Assembly (NCBI GenBank): GCA_041690535.1
Contig: JAWLHA010000047.1
Coordinates: forward strand, 1 to 36,417
Source of the DNA: JAWLHA01 sp041690535
GTDB taxonomy: Bacteria; Pseudomonadota; Gammaproteobacteria; Thiohalomonadales; Thiohalomonadaceae
Direction of reading: 5' to 3'
DNA length: 36,417 nt
This document shows, in pieces, positions 23,384 through 33,124 of the stretch. The position numbers were made by a program, and so were the translations under genes. The first letter of the stretch is position 1. Each line of letters begins with the position of its first letter. The notes beneath the pieces are model-generated. The model was not told the DNA's origin, did no database searches, and was given only the letters and a program-made list of their open reading frames with translations.

Positions 23384-26300
23384 TTACTCGTGTTCCAGCT
23401 CGATATCGATACCGAGGGCCCGGATTTCCTTGATAAGCACGTTGAAGGACTCGGGCATGCCGGCCTCCATACGGTGGTCGCCATCCACGATGTTCTTGTA
23501 CATCTTGGTGCGGCCATTCACGTCGTCGGACTTGACGGTCAACATTTCCTGCAGAGTGTACGCGGCGCCGTAGGCCTCAAGGGCCCACACTTCCATCTCA
23601 CCGAAGCGCTGACCACCAAACTGGGCCTTACCGCCGAGCGGCTGCTGGGTGACCAGACTGTACGGTCCGGTGGAGCGGGCATGCATCTTGTCATCGACCA
23701 AGTGGTTGAGCTTGAGCATGTACATGTAACCCACCGTCACCGGGCGGTCGAACGCGCGACCGGTACGCCCGTCGTACAGAACGGTCTGGCCCGATTCAGG
23801 GAGATCGGCGAGCCGCAGCATCGCTTTCAATTCCTCCTCGTCCACCCCGTCGAAGACCGGCGTGGCCATCGGCACACCACCCCGCAGGTTGGACGCCAGT
23901 TCGATGATCTCGTTGTCGGCGAGCGAACCGAGGTCTTCCTTCTTGCCACTGGTGTTGTAAACCTGTTCCAGGAAGCCCCGCAGTTCCTCCACCTTGGCCT
24001 TGGCCTCAAGCATCTGGCCGATCTTGTGACCAAGTCCCTTGGCAGCCCAACCGAGGTGAGTCTCGAGCACCTGCCCGACATTCATTCGGGAGGGTACGCC
24101 CAGCGGGTTGAGAACGATGTCCACCGGTCGGCCGTCTTCCGAGTGAGGCATGTCCTCCACGGGGACGATCATGGAAATCACACCCTTGTTACCGTGGCGC
24201 CCGGCCATCTTGTCACCCGGCTGAATACGACGCTTCACCGCCAGGTAGACCTTCACCATCTTCAGCACGCCCGGGGCGAGGTCATCCCCCTGGGTCAGTT
24301 TCTTGCGCTTGTCCTCGTACTGCTCTTCGAAGTCCTTGCGCATCTGCTTGAGCTGATCGGCAATGGCTTCCAGCTGGGCGTTGGCATCGTCGTCCTTCAG
24401 GCGAATTTCGTACCACTTCTCCCGCGGCAGGTCGGTCAGGTAACCCTTGGTGATCTTGTCACCGGACTTCAGCTTGTTGGGACCGCCGGAGGCCACCTTG
24501 CCAATGAGCATCCGCTCCACACGGGCGTAGGCGTCGTCTTCCATGATGCGCTGCTGGTCGCGCAGGTCCTTCCGAACGCGCTCAAGCTCCATCTCTTCGA
24601 TGGATTTGGCACGGGAGTCCTTCTCCAGCCCATCACGGGTGAAGACCTGAACATCGATGACCGTACCGTTCATCCCGGAGGGGACGCGCAGCGAGGTATC
24701 CTTCACGTCTGAGGCCTTCTCACCGAAGATGGCGCGTAGCAGTTTCTCTTCGGGAGTGAGCTGCGTCTCGCCCTTGGGGGTGACCTTGCCAACCAGAATA
24801 TCCCCGGCCTTCACCTCGGCACCGATGTAGACGATACCGGCCTCATCCAGCTTGGCCAGCGCGGCTTCACCGACGTTCGGGATATCCGCCGTGATCTCCT
24901 CGGGACCAAGCTTGGTGTCCCGGGCGACGCAGGTCAGTTCCTCGATGTGAATGGTGGTGTAGCGGTCCTCCTGCACCACGCGCTCAGAGATGAGGATGGA
25001 GTCCTCGAAGTTGTAGCCGTTCCAGGGCATGAACGCGACGAGCATGTTCTGACCCAGGGCCAGCTCACCCTTATCGGTCGAAGAGCCGTCCGCCAACACG
25101 TCGCCCCGTGCAATCACATCACCCGGGTTGACCAGGGGACGCTGATTGATGCAGGTGTTCTGGTTGGAACGGGTGTACTTGATCAGGTTGTAGATGTCCA
25201 CACCCGGTTCGCCCGCCTCGGTCTCCTCGTCATTGACGCGAACCACCACACGCGAGGCGTCCACGGAGTCGACCACACCGCCCCGCTTCGCAACCACGGT
25301 CGTACCCGAATCGATGGCCACCGCCCGCTCCATGCCGGTACCCACCAGCGGCTTGTCGGCACGCAGGCACGGGACCGCTTGGCGCTGCATGTTCGAACCC
25401 ATCAGAGCGCGGTTGGCATCGTCATGTTCAAGGAACGGAATGAGCGACGCTGCCACGGACACGATCTGCCTCGGGGAGATATCCATGAGGTTGATCTTGT
25501 CCTGGGGCGACAGTGTGAATTCATTCATATGACGGCAGGAAACCAACTCATCCGCGAACCGTCCGTCATCGTCGAGACGAGCGTTCGCCTGGGCGATCAC
25601 ATACTCCGCCTCATCGATGGCCGAAAGATAGACGATTTCGTCCGTGACCTGCCCATCAGCAACCCGCCGATATGGGGTTTCGAGAAACCCGTAGGGGTTA
25701 CAGCGGGCATAAACGGCCAACGAGTTGATAAGCCCGATGTTTGGCCCTTCAGGCGTCTCGATGGGGCAGACGCGCCCATAGTGGGTCGGGTGTACGTCGC
25801 GGACTTCAAATCCGGCTCGCTCACGGGTCAGACCGCCGGGCCCCAATGCGGAGATACGCCGCTTATGGGTCACCTCGGACAGGGGGTTGTTCTGATCCAT
25901 GAATTGCGAAAGCTGGCTGGAGCCAAAGAACTCCTTGATTGCCGCCGAAACGGGCTTGGCGTTGATCAACTCCTGAGGCATCAGGTTTTCGGACTCCGCC
26001 AGGGAGAGGCGCTCCTTGACGGCGCGTTCGACGCGCACCAGCCCGACCCGGAATTGGTTTTCCGCCATTTCGCCCACGGAGCGCACGCGCCGGTTGCCCA
26101 GGTGGTCAATGTCGTCCACTTGGCCATTGCCATTGCGGATGTCCACCAGCACCTTCAGGACATCGAGAACGTCCGACTGCGTCCCCAGTTGCTCGACCAG
26201 CGAGTGGGCGAACGCGTCCTTCTCCGCCAGAGCACCAAAGAATTTTCCGTCATACAGGACGCCGGGGCCGGTGACCTCCTTGCGACCCACCCGACGATTG

Positions 26301-27526
26301 AACTTCATCCGTCCCACGTTGGAGAGGTCGTAACGCTCTTCGGTGAAGAACAGGTTGTGGAACAGGTTTTCCGCTGCCTCCCGCGTGGGCGGCTCACCAG
26401 GACGCATCATGCGGTAGATCTCCACCAAGGCTTCGAGCGCGCTGGTGGTGGGATCAATCCGCAACGTGTTGGAAATGTAAGGCCCCTGATCGAGGTCATT
26501 GGTGAAGATCGTCGAGAGCTCCTTGACGCCTCCTTCACGCAACTTGCCGATCAGATCTGCGGTAATTTCATCATTGGCCTGAGCCAGCAGCTCGCCGCTC
26601 TCCTCATCAACGATGTCATGGGCCAGAACCTCCCCAATGAGGTAGTCCTCGGGGACGTCGAGACTTTCCAACCCGGCCTTCTGCATCTCGCGGATATGCC
26701 GAGCGGTGATGCGGCGGTCTTTTTCCACCAGCACATTCCCATCGACAACGATGTCCACCGTCGCCAGTTCGCCCCGCAGACGCTCGGGAACGAGCTTGAG
26801 CTTCGCGCCGGTGTCGGTGAAGGTGTAATGATCCTTTTCGAAGAAGGTGTCGAGAATCTCCTCAGTGGAGTAGCCAAGCCCGCGCAACATGATGGTCGCA
26901 GGCAGCTTTCGGCGCCGGTCGATACGCACAAACACACAGTCCTTGGGATCGAACTCAAAGTCCAACCAGGAGCCGCGGTAGGGGATCACCCGCGCAGAGA
27001 AGAGGAGTTTGCCGGAGGAGTGGGTCTTGCCCTTGTCGTGTTCGAAGAACACGCCCGGCGAACGGTGCAGCTGTGAGACGATCACGCGCTCCGTTCCATT
27101 GATAACGAAGGTACCGTTATCCGTCATCAGGGGCAGTTCGCCCATGTAGACTTCTTGTTCGCGAATATCTTTGACCGCCTTGGTGGCCGACTCTTTGTCG
27201 TAGATCACCAGGCGCAGCTTTACACGCAGCGGGGCGGCATAGGTAAGCCCCCGCAACTGACACTCCTGCACGTCGAACACAGGCGTCCCGAGGCGATAGC
27301 TGACGTACTCGAGCGCGGCATTGCCCGAATAGCTGACAATCGGGAAGACCGATTTAAACGCGGCGTGCAGCCCCTGCTCCATCCGCTCCGCCACGGGCCG
27401 GTCGGCCTGCAGGAAGTTCCGATAGGAATCGAGCTGAATGGACAACAGGTAGGGCACTTCAAGGATGCTGGCCCGTTTGCCGAAATCCTTACGAATGCGT
27501 TTTTTCTCTGTAAACGAGTAGGCCAT
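23384..27526 (-). CDS. rpoB: DNA-directed RNA polymerase subunit beta
   Basis: Beta forms the other half of the polymerase active-site cleft. The 1380-residue product is 38 longer than E. coli RpoB. Most of the N-terminal difference is an insertion of about 25 residues after MKFNRRVGRKEVTGPGVL (from about residue 420). The rifampicin pocket (SSQLSQFMDQNNPLSEVTHK, then RRISALGPGG) is wild type; Asp544 corresponds to E. coli Asp516. The ATG has GAGG seven bases upstream and overlaps the stop of a doubtful leader frame. Confidence 0.99.
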   Translation of the reverse strand: MAYSFTEKKRIRKDFGKRASILEVPYLLSIQLDSYRNFLQADRPVAERMEQGLHAAFKSVFPIVSYSGNAALEYVSYRLGTPVFDVQECQLRGLTYAAPLRVKLRLVIYDKESATKAVKDIREQEVYMGELPLMTDNGTFVINGTERVIVSQLHRSPGVFFEHDKGKTHSSGKLLFSARVIPYRGSWLDFEFDPKDCVFVRIDRRRKLPATIMLRGLGYSTEEILDTFFEKDHYTFTDTGAKLKLVPERLRGELATVDIVVDGNVLVEKDRRITARHIREMQKAGLESLDVPEDYLIGEVLAHDIVDEESGELLAQANDEITADLIGKLREGGVKELSTIFTNDLDQGPYISNTLRIDPTTSALEALVEIYRMMRPGEPPTREAAENLFHNLFFTEERYDLSNVGRMKFNRRVGRKEVTGPGVLYDGKFFGALAEKDAFAHSLVEQLGTQSDVLDVLKVLVDIRNGNGQVDDIDHLGNRRVRSVGEMAENQFRVGLVRVERAVKERLSLAESENLMPQELINAKPVSAAIKEFFGSSQLSQFMDQNNPLSEVTHKRRISALGPGGLTRERAGFEVRDVHPTHYGRVCPIETPEGPNIGLINSLAVYARCNPYGFLETPYRRVADGQVTDEIVYLSAIDEAEYVIAQANARLDDDGRFADELVSCRHMNEFTLSPQDKINLMDISPRQIVSVAASLIPFLEHDDANRALMGSNMQRQAVPCLRADKPLVGTGMERAVAIDSGTTVVAKRGGVVDSVDASRVVVRVNDEETEAGEPGVDIYNLIKYTRSNQNTCINQRPLVNPGDVIARGDVLADGSSTDKGELALGQNMLVAFMPWNGYNFEDSILISERVVQEDRYTTIHIEELTCVARDTKLGPEEITADIPNVGEAALAKLDEAGIVYIGAEVKAGDILVGKVTPKGETQLTPEEKLLRAIFGEKASDVKDTSLRVPSGMNGTVIDVQVFTRDGLEKDSRAKSIEEMELERVRKDLRDQQRIMEDDAYARVERMLIGKVASGGPNKLKSGDKITKGYLTDLPREKWYEIRLKDDDANAQLEAIADQLKQMRKDFEEQYEDKRKKLTQGDDLAPGVLKMVKVYLAVKRRIQPGDKMAGRHGNKGVISMIVPVEDMPHSEDGRPVDIVLNPLGVPSRMNVGQVLETHLGWAAKGLGHKIGQMLEAKAKVEELRGFLEQVYNTSGKKEDLGSLADNEIIELASNLRGGVPMATPVFDGVDEEELKAMLRLADLPESGQTVLYDGRTGRAFDRPVTVGYMYMLKLNHLVDDKMHARSTGPYSLVTQQPLGGKAQFGGQRFGEMEVWALEAYGAAYTLQEMLTVKSDDVNGRTKMYKNIVDGDHRMEAGMPESFNVLIKEIRALGIDIELEHE

Positions 27527-27633
27527 CAGAGTTCCTCAGCTTGTTCAGTAGGTACATACCGACCGTGGCCAACGGACCTTCCCGTCTCGCGGGCGTTGTC
27601 GGGAACCGGCTTCGACAGTCTGGGTTCCAGCGG

Positions 27634-27663
27634 AAAAAGGCCGGTGGCCATCGCGCCACCAGC
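27634..27663 (-). terminator. rplL-rpoB attenuator
   Basis: A 9-bp stem (GCTGGTGGC / GCCACCGGC, one G-T pair) with a 6-base loop is followed by CTTTTTCC. E. coli has a partial terminator in the same gap that lowers rpoBC relative to rplJL, and I infer the same role. A separate 17-base palindrome (27725-27741) lies nearer rplL. Confidence 0.8.
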
Positions 27664-27764
27664 CCGGATTTTCAACCGCCCCGGCCCTCCCTGGCCGAAC
27701 AATGCCTGCTTCTCCTGTGCAGGTGTCAGGCCGGGCCTGACCTGTTTGGGCATAGGTTGGAAGC

Positions 27765-28139
27765 TTACTTGACGTCGACTTTTGCGCCGGCTTCTTCAAG
27801 CTGCTTCTTGATGCTTTCGGCTTCGTCCTTGCTGGCACCTTCCTTCACCGTGGAAGGAACGCCTTCAACCAATTCCTTGGCCTCTTTCAGGCCCAGGCCG
27901 GTGATGGCGCGAACCACCTTGATGACGCCGACCTTGTTTTCACCAAAGCTGGTCATCACCACGTCGAATTCGGTCTTCTCTTCTGCAGCGGGGGCTGCAG
28001 CGGCGGCGACAGGCGCTGCTGCGACAGCTGCAGCGGCGGAAACGCCAAACTTCTCTTCCATCGCCTCGATCAACTCGACCACTTCCATCACGGTCATGTT
28101 GGCGATAGTGTCCAGGATGTCTTCTTTAGATACGGCCAT
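27765..28139 (-). CDS. rplL: 50S ribosomal protein L7/L12
   Basis: L7/L12 forms the flexible stalk that recruits translation factors, in several copies per ribosome. The 124-residue product has the N-terminal dimerisation part (NMTVMEVVELIEAMEEKFGV), an alanine- and proline-rich hinge at about residues 35-52 and the C-terminal factor-binding domain (KVGVIKVVRAITGLGLKEAK, then ELVEGVPSTVKEG). GGAG lies ten bases before the ATG. It follows rplJ by 71 bases. Confidence 0.99.
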   Translation of the reverse strand: MAVSKEDILDTIANMTVMEVVELIEAMEEKFGVSAAAAVAAAPVAAAAAPAAEEKTEFDVVMTSFGENKVGVIKVVRAITGLGLKEAKELVEGVPSTVKEGASKDEAESIKKQLEEAGAKVDVK

Positions 28140-28210
28140 GGTAGCGATGCTCCAAAAATTAGTTACGCTTAAACCAAAATCACTGCTGGCTCGAAGCCTG
28201 CGCCCAAGAT

Positions 28211-28741
28211 TCAGGCAGCCTGCTCCTTTGCGTCGCGTACGGCGGCGACGGTACGGACCAACTTGGCATGCGGTTCCGCCAGAGTACGAACAAACTTCTC
28301 GACCGGGGCTTTCATGACACCCATGAGCAGGGCAATTGCCTGATCCTTGGTGGGCATCTTCGCGAGCCGGTCCAGATCGCCGGGACCCAGCAGCTTGCCG
28401 CCGATGGACACCACTTTGACCTGAAGCTTTTCATTCCCTTTGACGAAATCTTGAAGTACTCTGGCTGCGGCACCGGGGTCCTCCAGGGAGAACGCCAGAA
28501 CCAGCGGACCAACGAGGCCTTCCTGCATGCACTCGAAAGAGGTACCTTCGACCGCACGGCGAGCCAGGGTGTTCTTCACAATACGCAGGTAAACGCCCTG
28601 CTCCCGAGCCTTGGCCCGGAGCGCGTTCATCTGGTTGGAAGAGAGCCCGTTGTACTCTGCGGCGACCGCTGAGTACGCACTCGCAGCGATTTCGGCGACT
28701 TCGGCAACGATGGTCTTCTTCTGTTCAAGATTGAGAGCCAC
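28211..28741 (-). CDS. rplJ: 50S ribosomal protein L10
   Basis: L10 anchors the L7/L12 stalk to 23S rRNA and, as the L10(L12) complex, represses its own operon by binding the leader RNA. The 176-residue product (165 in E. coli) begins MALNLEQKKTIVAEVAEIA and has the NTLARRAVEGTSF segment. The start is GTG with an AGGTGA site about six bases upstream. The conserved L10 leader lies about 120 bases upstream. Confidence 0.98.
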   Translation of the reverse strand: MALNLEQKKTIVAEVAEIAASAYSAVAAEYNGLSSNQMNALRAKAREQGVYLRIVKNTLARRAVEGTSFECMQEGLVGPLVLAFSLEDPGAAARVLQDFVKGNEKLQVKVVSIGGKLLGPGDLDRLAKMPTKDQAIALLMGVMKAPVEKFVRTLAEPHAKLVRTVAAVRDAKEQAA

Positions 28742-28767
28742 GCGAAATCACCTCATCTCGTGTTGAC

Positions 28768-28801
28768 GTTGTGTATGTCTGAGCTTGCGCCGACATACAA
28801 C
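28768..28801 (-). promoter_or_regulatory. Hairpin just upstream of the rplJ ribosome-binding site
   Basis: GTTGTATGTC pairs with GACATACACAAC (two bulged bases) around a loop of about 12 bases. It lies next to a second 6-bp hairpin (GGGCGG / CCGCCC, 28807-28822). Both may relay L10 binding to the start region, as long-range structure does in E. coli. Confidence 0.55.
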
Positions 28802-28861
28802 CCAATGGGCGGCTGACCGCCCAACGGTGGCCCACAACAGAAAAAAACTGTTTCGGGTTCA

Positions 28862-28919
28862 CCGTCTGCGCAGGCCCGATAAAGCGTTTAAGCTAACGCG
28901 CACCTGCGGTCTTCGACGG
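28862..28919 (-). promoter_or_regulatory. L10 leader RNA (autoregulatory binding site)
   Basis: The transcript reads CCGTCGAAGACCGCAGGTG, a variable loop, then CCTGCGCAGACGGTGA. Two stems form (CCGTC with GACGG, CGCAGG with CCTGCG) around a GAAGAC/CA internal loop of kink-turn type. The sequence is nearly the same as the E. coli L10 leader as I remember it. A run of seven T inside AACAG...CTGTT (28836-28852) follows, where E. coli also has a T run. Confidence 0.85.
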
Positions 28920-28943
28920 CACCGACCGAAGCCGGCGGCCGTA

Positions 28944-28971
28944 CCGGGGTGAGACATTCATCTCACCCCGG
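28944..28971 (-). promoter_or_regulatory. Strong hairpin after rplA
   Basis: A perfect 11-bp stem (CCGGGGTGAGA / TCTCACCCCGG) with a 6-base loop starts 4 bases beyond the rplA stop codon. No T run follows, so it is more likely a 3'-end protector or processing site for rplKA mRNA than a terminator. Confidence 0.7.
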
Positions 28972-28975
28972 AATC

Positions 28976-29671
28976 TCAGAAGCTCAACGATGTGAGCTCT
29001 ACCGCCACCCCAGGACCCATGGTCGTGGAGACGGTAACCTTCTGCATGTAGACCCCTTTGGCACTGCTTGGTTTCGCCTTCTGCAGGTCGGTCAGCAGCG
29101 CCTGGAGGTTCTCCACGAGCGCCGTGTTTTCAAAATCGACCTTGCCGATGGAGCAGTGAATGATGCCGGCCTTGTCGGTACGGTAGCGCACCTGACCGGC
29201 CTTGGCATTGCGCACGGCGCCGGCAACATCGGGGGTGACGGTTCCGACCTTGGGGTTCGGCATGAGGCCGCGGGGACCGAGGATTTGCCCGAGCTGGCCC
29301 ACAACGCGCATCGCGTCGGGGCTGGCAATCACGACGTCGAAGTCCAGGTTGCCCGCCTTGATGGAATCGGCGAGATCCTCCATGCCCACGATGTCCGCGC
29401 CAGCCTCTTTGGCTCCGTCGGCGTTTGCGCCCTGCGCGAACACGGCAACGCGCACGGTCTTGCCAGTGCCATTAGGCAGTACGGTCGCGCCGCGGACCAC
29501 CTGATCGGACTTGCGGGGATCGACCCCGAGATTAACCGCGACGTCCACCGACTCGACAAATTTGGCCCGGGGCATTTCCTTCAGCAGGTTCAGGGCGTCG
29601 TCGACGCCATAGACCGCACCAGGCTGGCACTTCTCGCGGATTGCTTTGGCTTTCTTGGTCAGTTTTGCCAT
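28976..29671 (-). CDS. rplA: 50S ribosomal protein L1
   Basis: L1 forms the mobile stalk at the E site and in E. coli represses translation of rplK-rplA. The 231-residue product carries the signatures DALNLLKEMPRAKFVESVDV, LGPRGLMPNPKVGTVTPDVA and GAVRNAKAGQVRYRTDKAG, and its length is normal. It follows rplK by three bases, so the two are probably translated together. Confidence 0.99.
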   Translation of the reverse strand: MAKLTKKAKAIREKCQPGAVYGVDDALNLLKEMPRAKFVESVDVAVNLGVDPRKSDQVVRGATVLPNGTGKTVRVAVFAQGANADGAKEAGADIVGMEDLADSIKAGNLDFDVVIASPDAMRVVGQLGQILGPRGLMPNPKVGTVTPDVAGAVRNAKAGQVRYRTDKAGIIHCSIGKVDFENTALVENLQALLTDLQKAKPSSAKGVYMQKVTVSTTMGPGVAVELTSLSF

Positions 29672-29674
29672 CGC

Positions 29675-30106
29675 TTAGACCCCTTCTACCTCAATGCCCA
29701 TGCTACGCGCGCTGCCCGCGATGGTACGCACGGCAGCATCCAGGTCAGATGCGGTGAGATCGGGCATTTTAGCCTGGGCGATCTCTTCCAACTGGCCACG
29801 GTTAACCTTGCCCACCTTGTCGCGGTTGGGCACGGCGGAGCCGCTCTGGATGCCGGCGGCCTTCTTGAGCAGGATCGATGCCGGCGGGGTCTTCGTGATG
29901 AAGGTGAAGCTTCGATCGCTGTAGACCGTGATGACGACTGGCGTGGGCAACCCGGGCTCAAGTTTCTGCGTCTGGGCGTTGAACGCCTTGCAGAACTCCA
30001 TGATGTTCACACCGTGTTGGCCCAGTGCGGGGCCGACCGGCGGACTAGGGTTGGCCTGCCCTGCCTTCACCTGCAATTTGATGTAGGCCTGAATTTTCTT
30101 TGCCAT
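29675..30106 (-). CDS. rplK: 50S ribosomal protein L11
   Basis: L11 binds the GTPase-associated region of 23S rRNA and is needed for the RelA stringent response. The 143-residue product begins MAKKIQAYIKLQVKAGQANP and has SPPVGPALGQHGVNIMEFCK and the C-terminal rRNA-binding domain. A GGAGTG site lies a few bases before the ATG. It is 103 bases after nusG; I saw no clear promoter in that gap. Confidence 0.99.
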   Translation of the reverse strand: MAKKIQAYIKLQVKAGQANPSPPVGPALGQHGVNIMEFCKAFNAQTQKLEPGLPTPVVITVYSDRSFTFITKTPPASILLKKAAGIQSGSAVPNRDKVGKVNRGQLEEIAQAKMPDLTASDLDAAVRTIAGSARSMGIEVEGV

Positions 30107-30154
30107 GGTTCACTCCAGTGGGTGCAAACGCCTTTCGGCTCCCCTTAACAAACG

Positions 30155-30187
30155 CGGACAGGGCGTCCGTGCCACAGGCAACCTGTG
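30155..30187 (-). promoter_or_regulatory. Pair of small hairpins in the nusG-rplK gap
   Basis: CACAGG / CCTGTG with a 3-base loop and CGGAC / GTCCG with a 5-base loop lie side by side about 50 bases before rplK. They may belong to the leader that L1 recognises in other bacteria, but I could not match them to the known L1 target. Confidence 0.35.
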
Positions 30188-30209
30188 ACGCGGCGCCCCA
30201 ACCAAGTGA

Positions 30210-30743
30210 TTAACCCTTTTCGACTTGCCCGAATTCCAACTCGACCGGCGTGGATCGCCCGAAGATGAGAACCGCCACGCGCAAACGGCTCTTCTCGTAA
30301 TCGACTTCTTCCACGACCCCGTTGAAATCATTGAAGGGCCCGTCGGTAATGCGCACGACTTCACCTGGCTCGAACAGCACTTTCGGCCGAGGTTTCTCGG
30401 CCCCCTGCTGTACCCGGTCCAGGATCGCCTGCGCTTCCCTTTCGGTGATCGGCGCAGGCCGGTCGCTGGTGCCCCCAATGAAACCCATGACCCGCGGCAC
30501 ATCTCTCACGAGATGCCACGTCTCATCGTCCATTTCCATCTGTACGAGCACGTAGCCTGGGAAGAACTTGCGGTCGCTCTTCCGTTTCTGGCCTTCGCGC
30601 ATCTCGATGACTTCTTCCGTCGGGACCAGAATTTGCCCGAACTTCTCTTCCAGGCCCGCGCGTTTTACGCGATCCTCAAGGGAGCGCTTGACCTGGTTTT
30701 CAAAGCCGGAATAGGCATGAACAACATACCACCGCAATGCCAT
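30210..30743 (-). CDS. nusG: Transcription termination/antitermination factor NusG
   Basis: NusG binds elongating RNA polymerase and links it to Rho, S10 and the ribosome. The start giving MALRWYVVHAYSGFENQVKR has GGAG nine bases upstream; a longer frame would run back into secE. The product has 177 residues (181 in E. coli). It has the NGN domain (FFPGYVLVQMEMDDETWHLV, then RDVPRVMGFIGG) and a C-terminal KOW domain (FEPGEVVRITDGPFNDFNGV). It follows secE by five bases. Confidence 0.98.
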   Translation of the reverse strand: MALRWYVVHAYSGFENQVKRSLEDRVKRAGLEEKFGQILVPTEEVIEMREGQKRKSDRKFFPGYVLVQMEMDDETWHLVRDVPRVMGFIGGTSDRPAPITEREAQAILDRVQQGAEKPRPKVLFEPGEVVRITDGPFNDFNGVVEEVDYEKSRLRVAVLIFGRSTPVELEFGQVEKG

Positions 30744-30748
30744 ACGCC

Positions 30749-31096
30749 TCAGCTCCCTTGCCCGGTCAAAATCCGCACACCGCCTGCAAGCATCCAATCG
30801 AACAGCCACAGAATGATGCCCACGACAACGACCATCGCAAAAACCACCAATGTGGTCTGCACGGTTTCGCGACGCGTTGGCCAGACGACCTTCCGGATCT
30901 CGGTCAGTGCGCCTCGGCCGAAACCGACCACGCTGCCACCGGCCTCTGTCCGCCATGCAACAGTCACCGCAACCGCGATCATTGCAAGCAAAGCGAGGAC
31001 GCGAACGATTAAGGGTTGTTCGCCCAAATAGTAGAAAACTCCGATCCCGAGTCCGGTGATCAGAGCCGCAATAACCAACTTGATTTTGTCCGCCAT
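30749..31096 (-). CDS. secE: Preprotein translocase subunit SecE
   Basis: SecE clamps SecY in the inner membrane. The 115-residue product has three hydrophobic segments (about residues 6-25, 31-48 and 80-103), the gammaproteobacterial form rather than the single-span form. The conserved amphipathic motif ALTEIRKVVWPTRRETVQTT precedes the third. It lies between tRNA-Trp and nusG; no separate promoter was seen in the 41-base gap upstream. Confidence 0.97.
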   Translation of the reverse strand: MADKIKLVIAALITGLGIGVFYYLGEQPLIVRVLALLAMIAVAVTVAWRTEAGGSVVGFGRGALTEIRKVVWPTRRETVQTTLVVFAMVVVVGIILWLFDWMLAGGVRILTGQGS

Positions 31097-31113
31097 TTCA
31101 GCCTGCTATCGTG

Positions 31114-31129
31114 TTGTCGACTTCGACAA
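31114..31129. repeat. Short inverted repeat between tRNA-Trp and secE
   Basis: TTGTCGA and TCGACAA flank two bases, giving a perfect 7-bp inverted repeat. The two-base centre is tight for an RNA hairpin, so a protein-binding site or tRNA 3'-trailer processing element is equally possible. Confidence 0.4.
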
Positions 31130-31137
31130 ACGGGAAA

Positions 31138-31213
31138 TGGCAGGCCAGGAGGGAATCGAACCCCCAACCTGCGGTTTTGGAGACCGCCGCTCTGCCAATT
31201 GAGCTACTGGCCT
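31138..31213 (-). tRNA. tRNA-Trp (anticodon CCA)
   Basis: The minus strand gives a 76-base cloverleaf: acceptor AGGCCAG, D arm AGCTCAATTGGCAGAGC, anticodon loop TCTCCAAAA with CCA, T arm GGGGGTTCGATTCCCTC and an encoded 3' CCA. It lies between the terminator-like hairpin after tufB and secE. Confidence 0.97.
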
Positions 31214-31217
31214 GTTG

Positions 31218-31307
31218 AAAAAACAGTTGCGAGTTGCGAGACTCGAGGCAAGAGGGAGTTCACTAGACACCCCCTCTTGCACCTCGGCCCCAGAATTTCG
31301 CAACTGT
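31218..31307 (-). terminator. Terminator-like hairpin after tufB, built of 7-bp words
   Basis: The outer stem ACAGTTGCGA / TCGCAACTGT (10 bp, perfect) is followed on the minus strand by TTTTTT. Inside, CGAGG-CAAGAGGG pairs with its complement with a two-base bulge. The plus arm reads as contiguous heptamers gttgcga, gttgcga, gactcga, ggcaaga. The facing arm, on the minus strand, reads gttgcga, aattctg, gggccga, ggtgcaa. It begins 5 bases after the tufB stop and would separate tufB from tRNA-Trp. Confidence 0.75.
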
Positions 31308-31311
31308 CGTC

Positions 31312-32502
<1,191 letters not shown>

Positions 32503-32561
32503 CGGAACAGCTCCTCCCGACTAGAACGCTGCGAAACACGTAACTAAACTAGAAGCGAAAC

Positions 32562-32637
<76 letters not shown>

Positions 32638-32726
32638 GACTAACAAACAACTGAGACAAGAAGGCCCGCTGCGAGCTTGCGCTCCGGAGCCGTCCAATGG
32701 ACACCCTATTCCGCGCCTTCTCTTGC

Positions 32727-32800
<74 letters not shown>

Positions 32801-32837
32801 ACATCCTTTTACGAAGCACTCGACCATCTGCCGAAAA

Positions 32838-32922
<85 letters not shown>

Positions 32923-33005
32923 TCGAACGTAAGCCCGCTATTTTGGTGGCGAGCTCGTCGATTGTCAACCCCATGGCGTAACTTTTTGCGGGCTGATGCT
33001 CGACT

Positions 33006-33081
33006 TGGAGCTGGCGAAGGGACTTGAACCCCCGACCGGCTGATTACAAATCAGCTGCTCTACCAACTGAGCTACGCCAGC
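33006..33081 (-). tRNA. tRNA-Thr (anticodon TGT)
   Basis: The 76-base cloverleaf has acceptor GCTGGCG, D arm AGCTCAGTTGGTAGAGC, anticodon stem-loop CTGATTTGTAATCAG, T arm GGGGGTTCAAGTCCCTT and encoded CCA. It is the first gene of the tRNA-tufB unit, about 8 bases from the expected transcription start. Confidence 0.97.
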
Positions 33082-33095
33082 GCAATAGGCGCGGT

Positions 33096-33124
33096 ATTCT
33101 AGAGAAAGGCGCCGACTTTAGCAA
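33096..33124 (-). promoter_or_regulatory. tRNA-tufB operon promoter
   Basis: TTGCTA, a 17-base spacer and TAGAAT are followed by the GC-rich discriminator ACCGCGCC, as expected for a stable-RNA promoter under stringent control. The SPOR gene ends 24 bases upstream with no terminator visible, so some read-through is likely. Confidence 0.75.

Noticed and set aside
25880..25960. Rifampicin-resistance changes in rpoB
   Set aside because: The pocket residues read as wild type.
24947..27076. Long plus-strand frame opposite rpoB
   Set aside because: Same reason: codon-bias shadow with no family features.
30744..30956. Longer NusG with a 71-residue extension
   Set aside because: The extension is secE in another frame; MALRWYVVHAYSGFENQ is the normal NusG start with a good ribosome-binding site.
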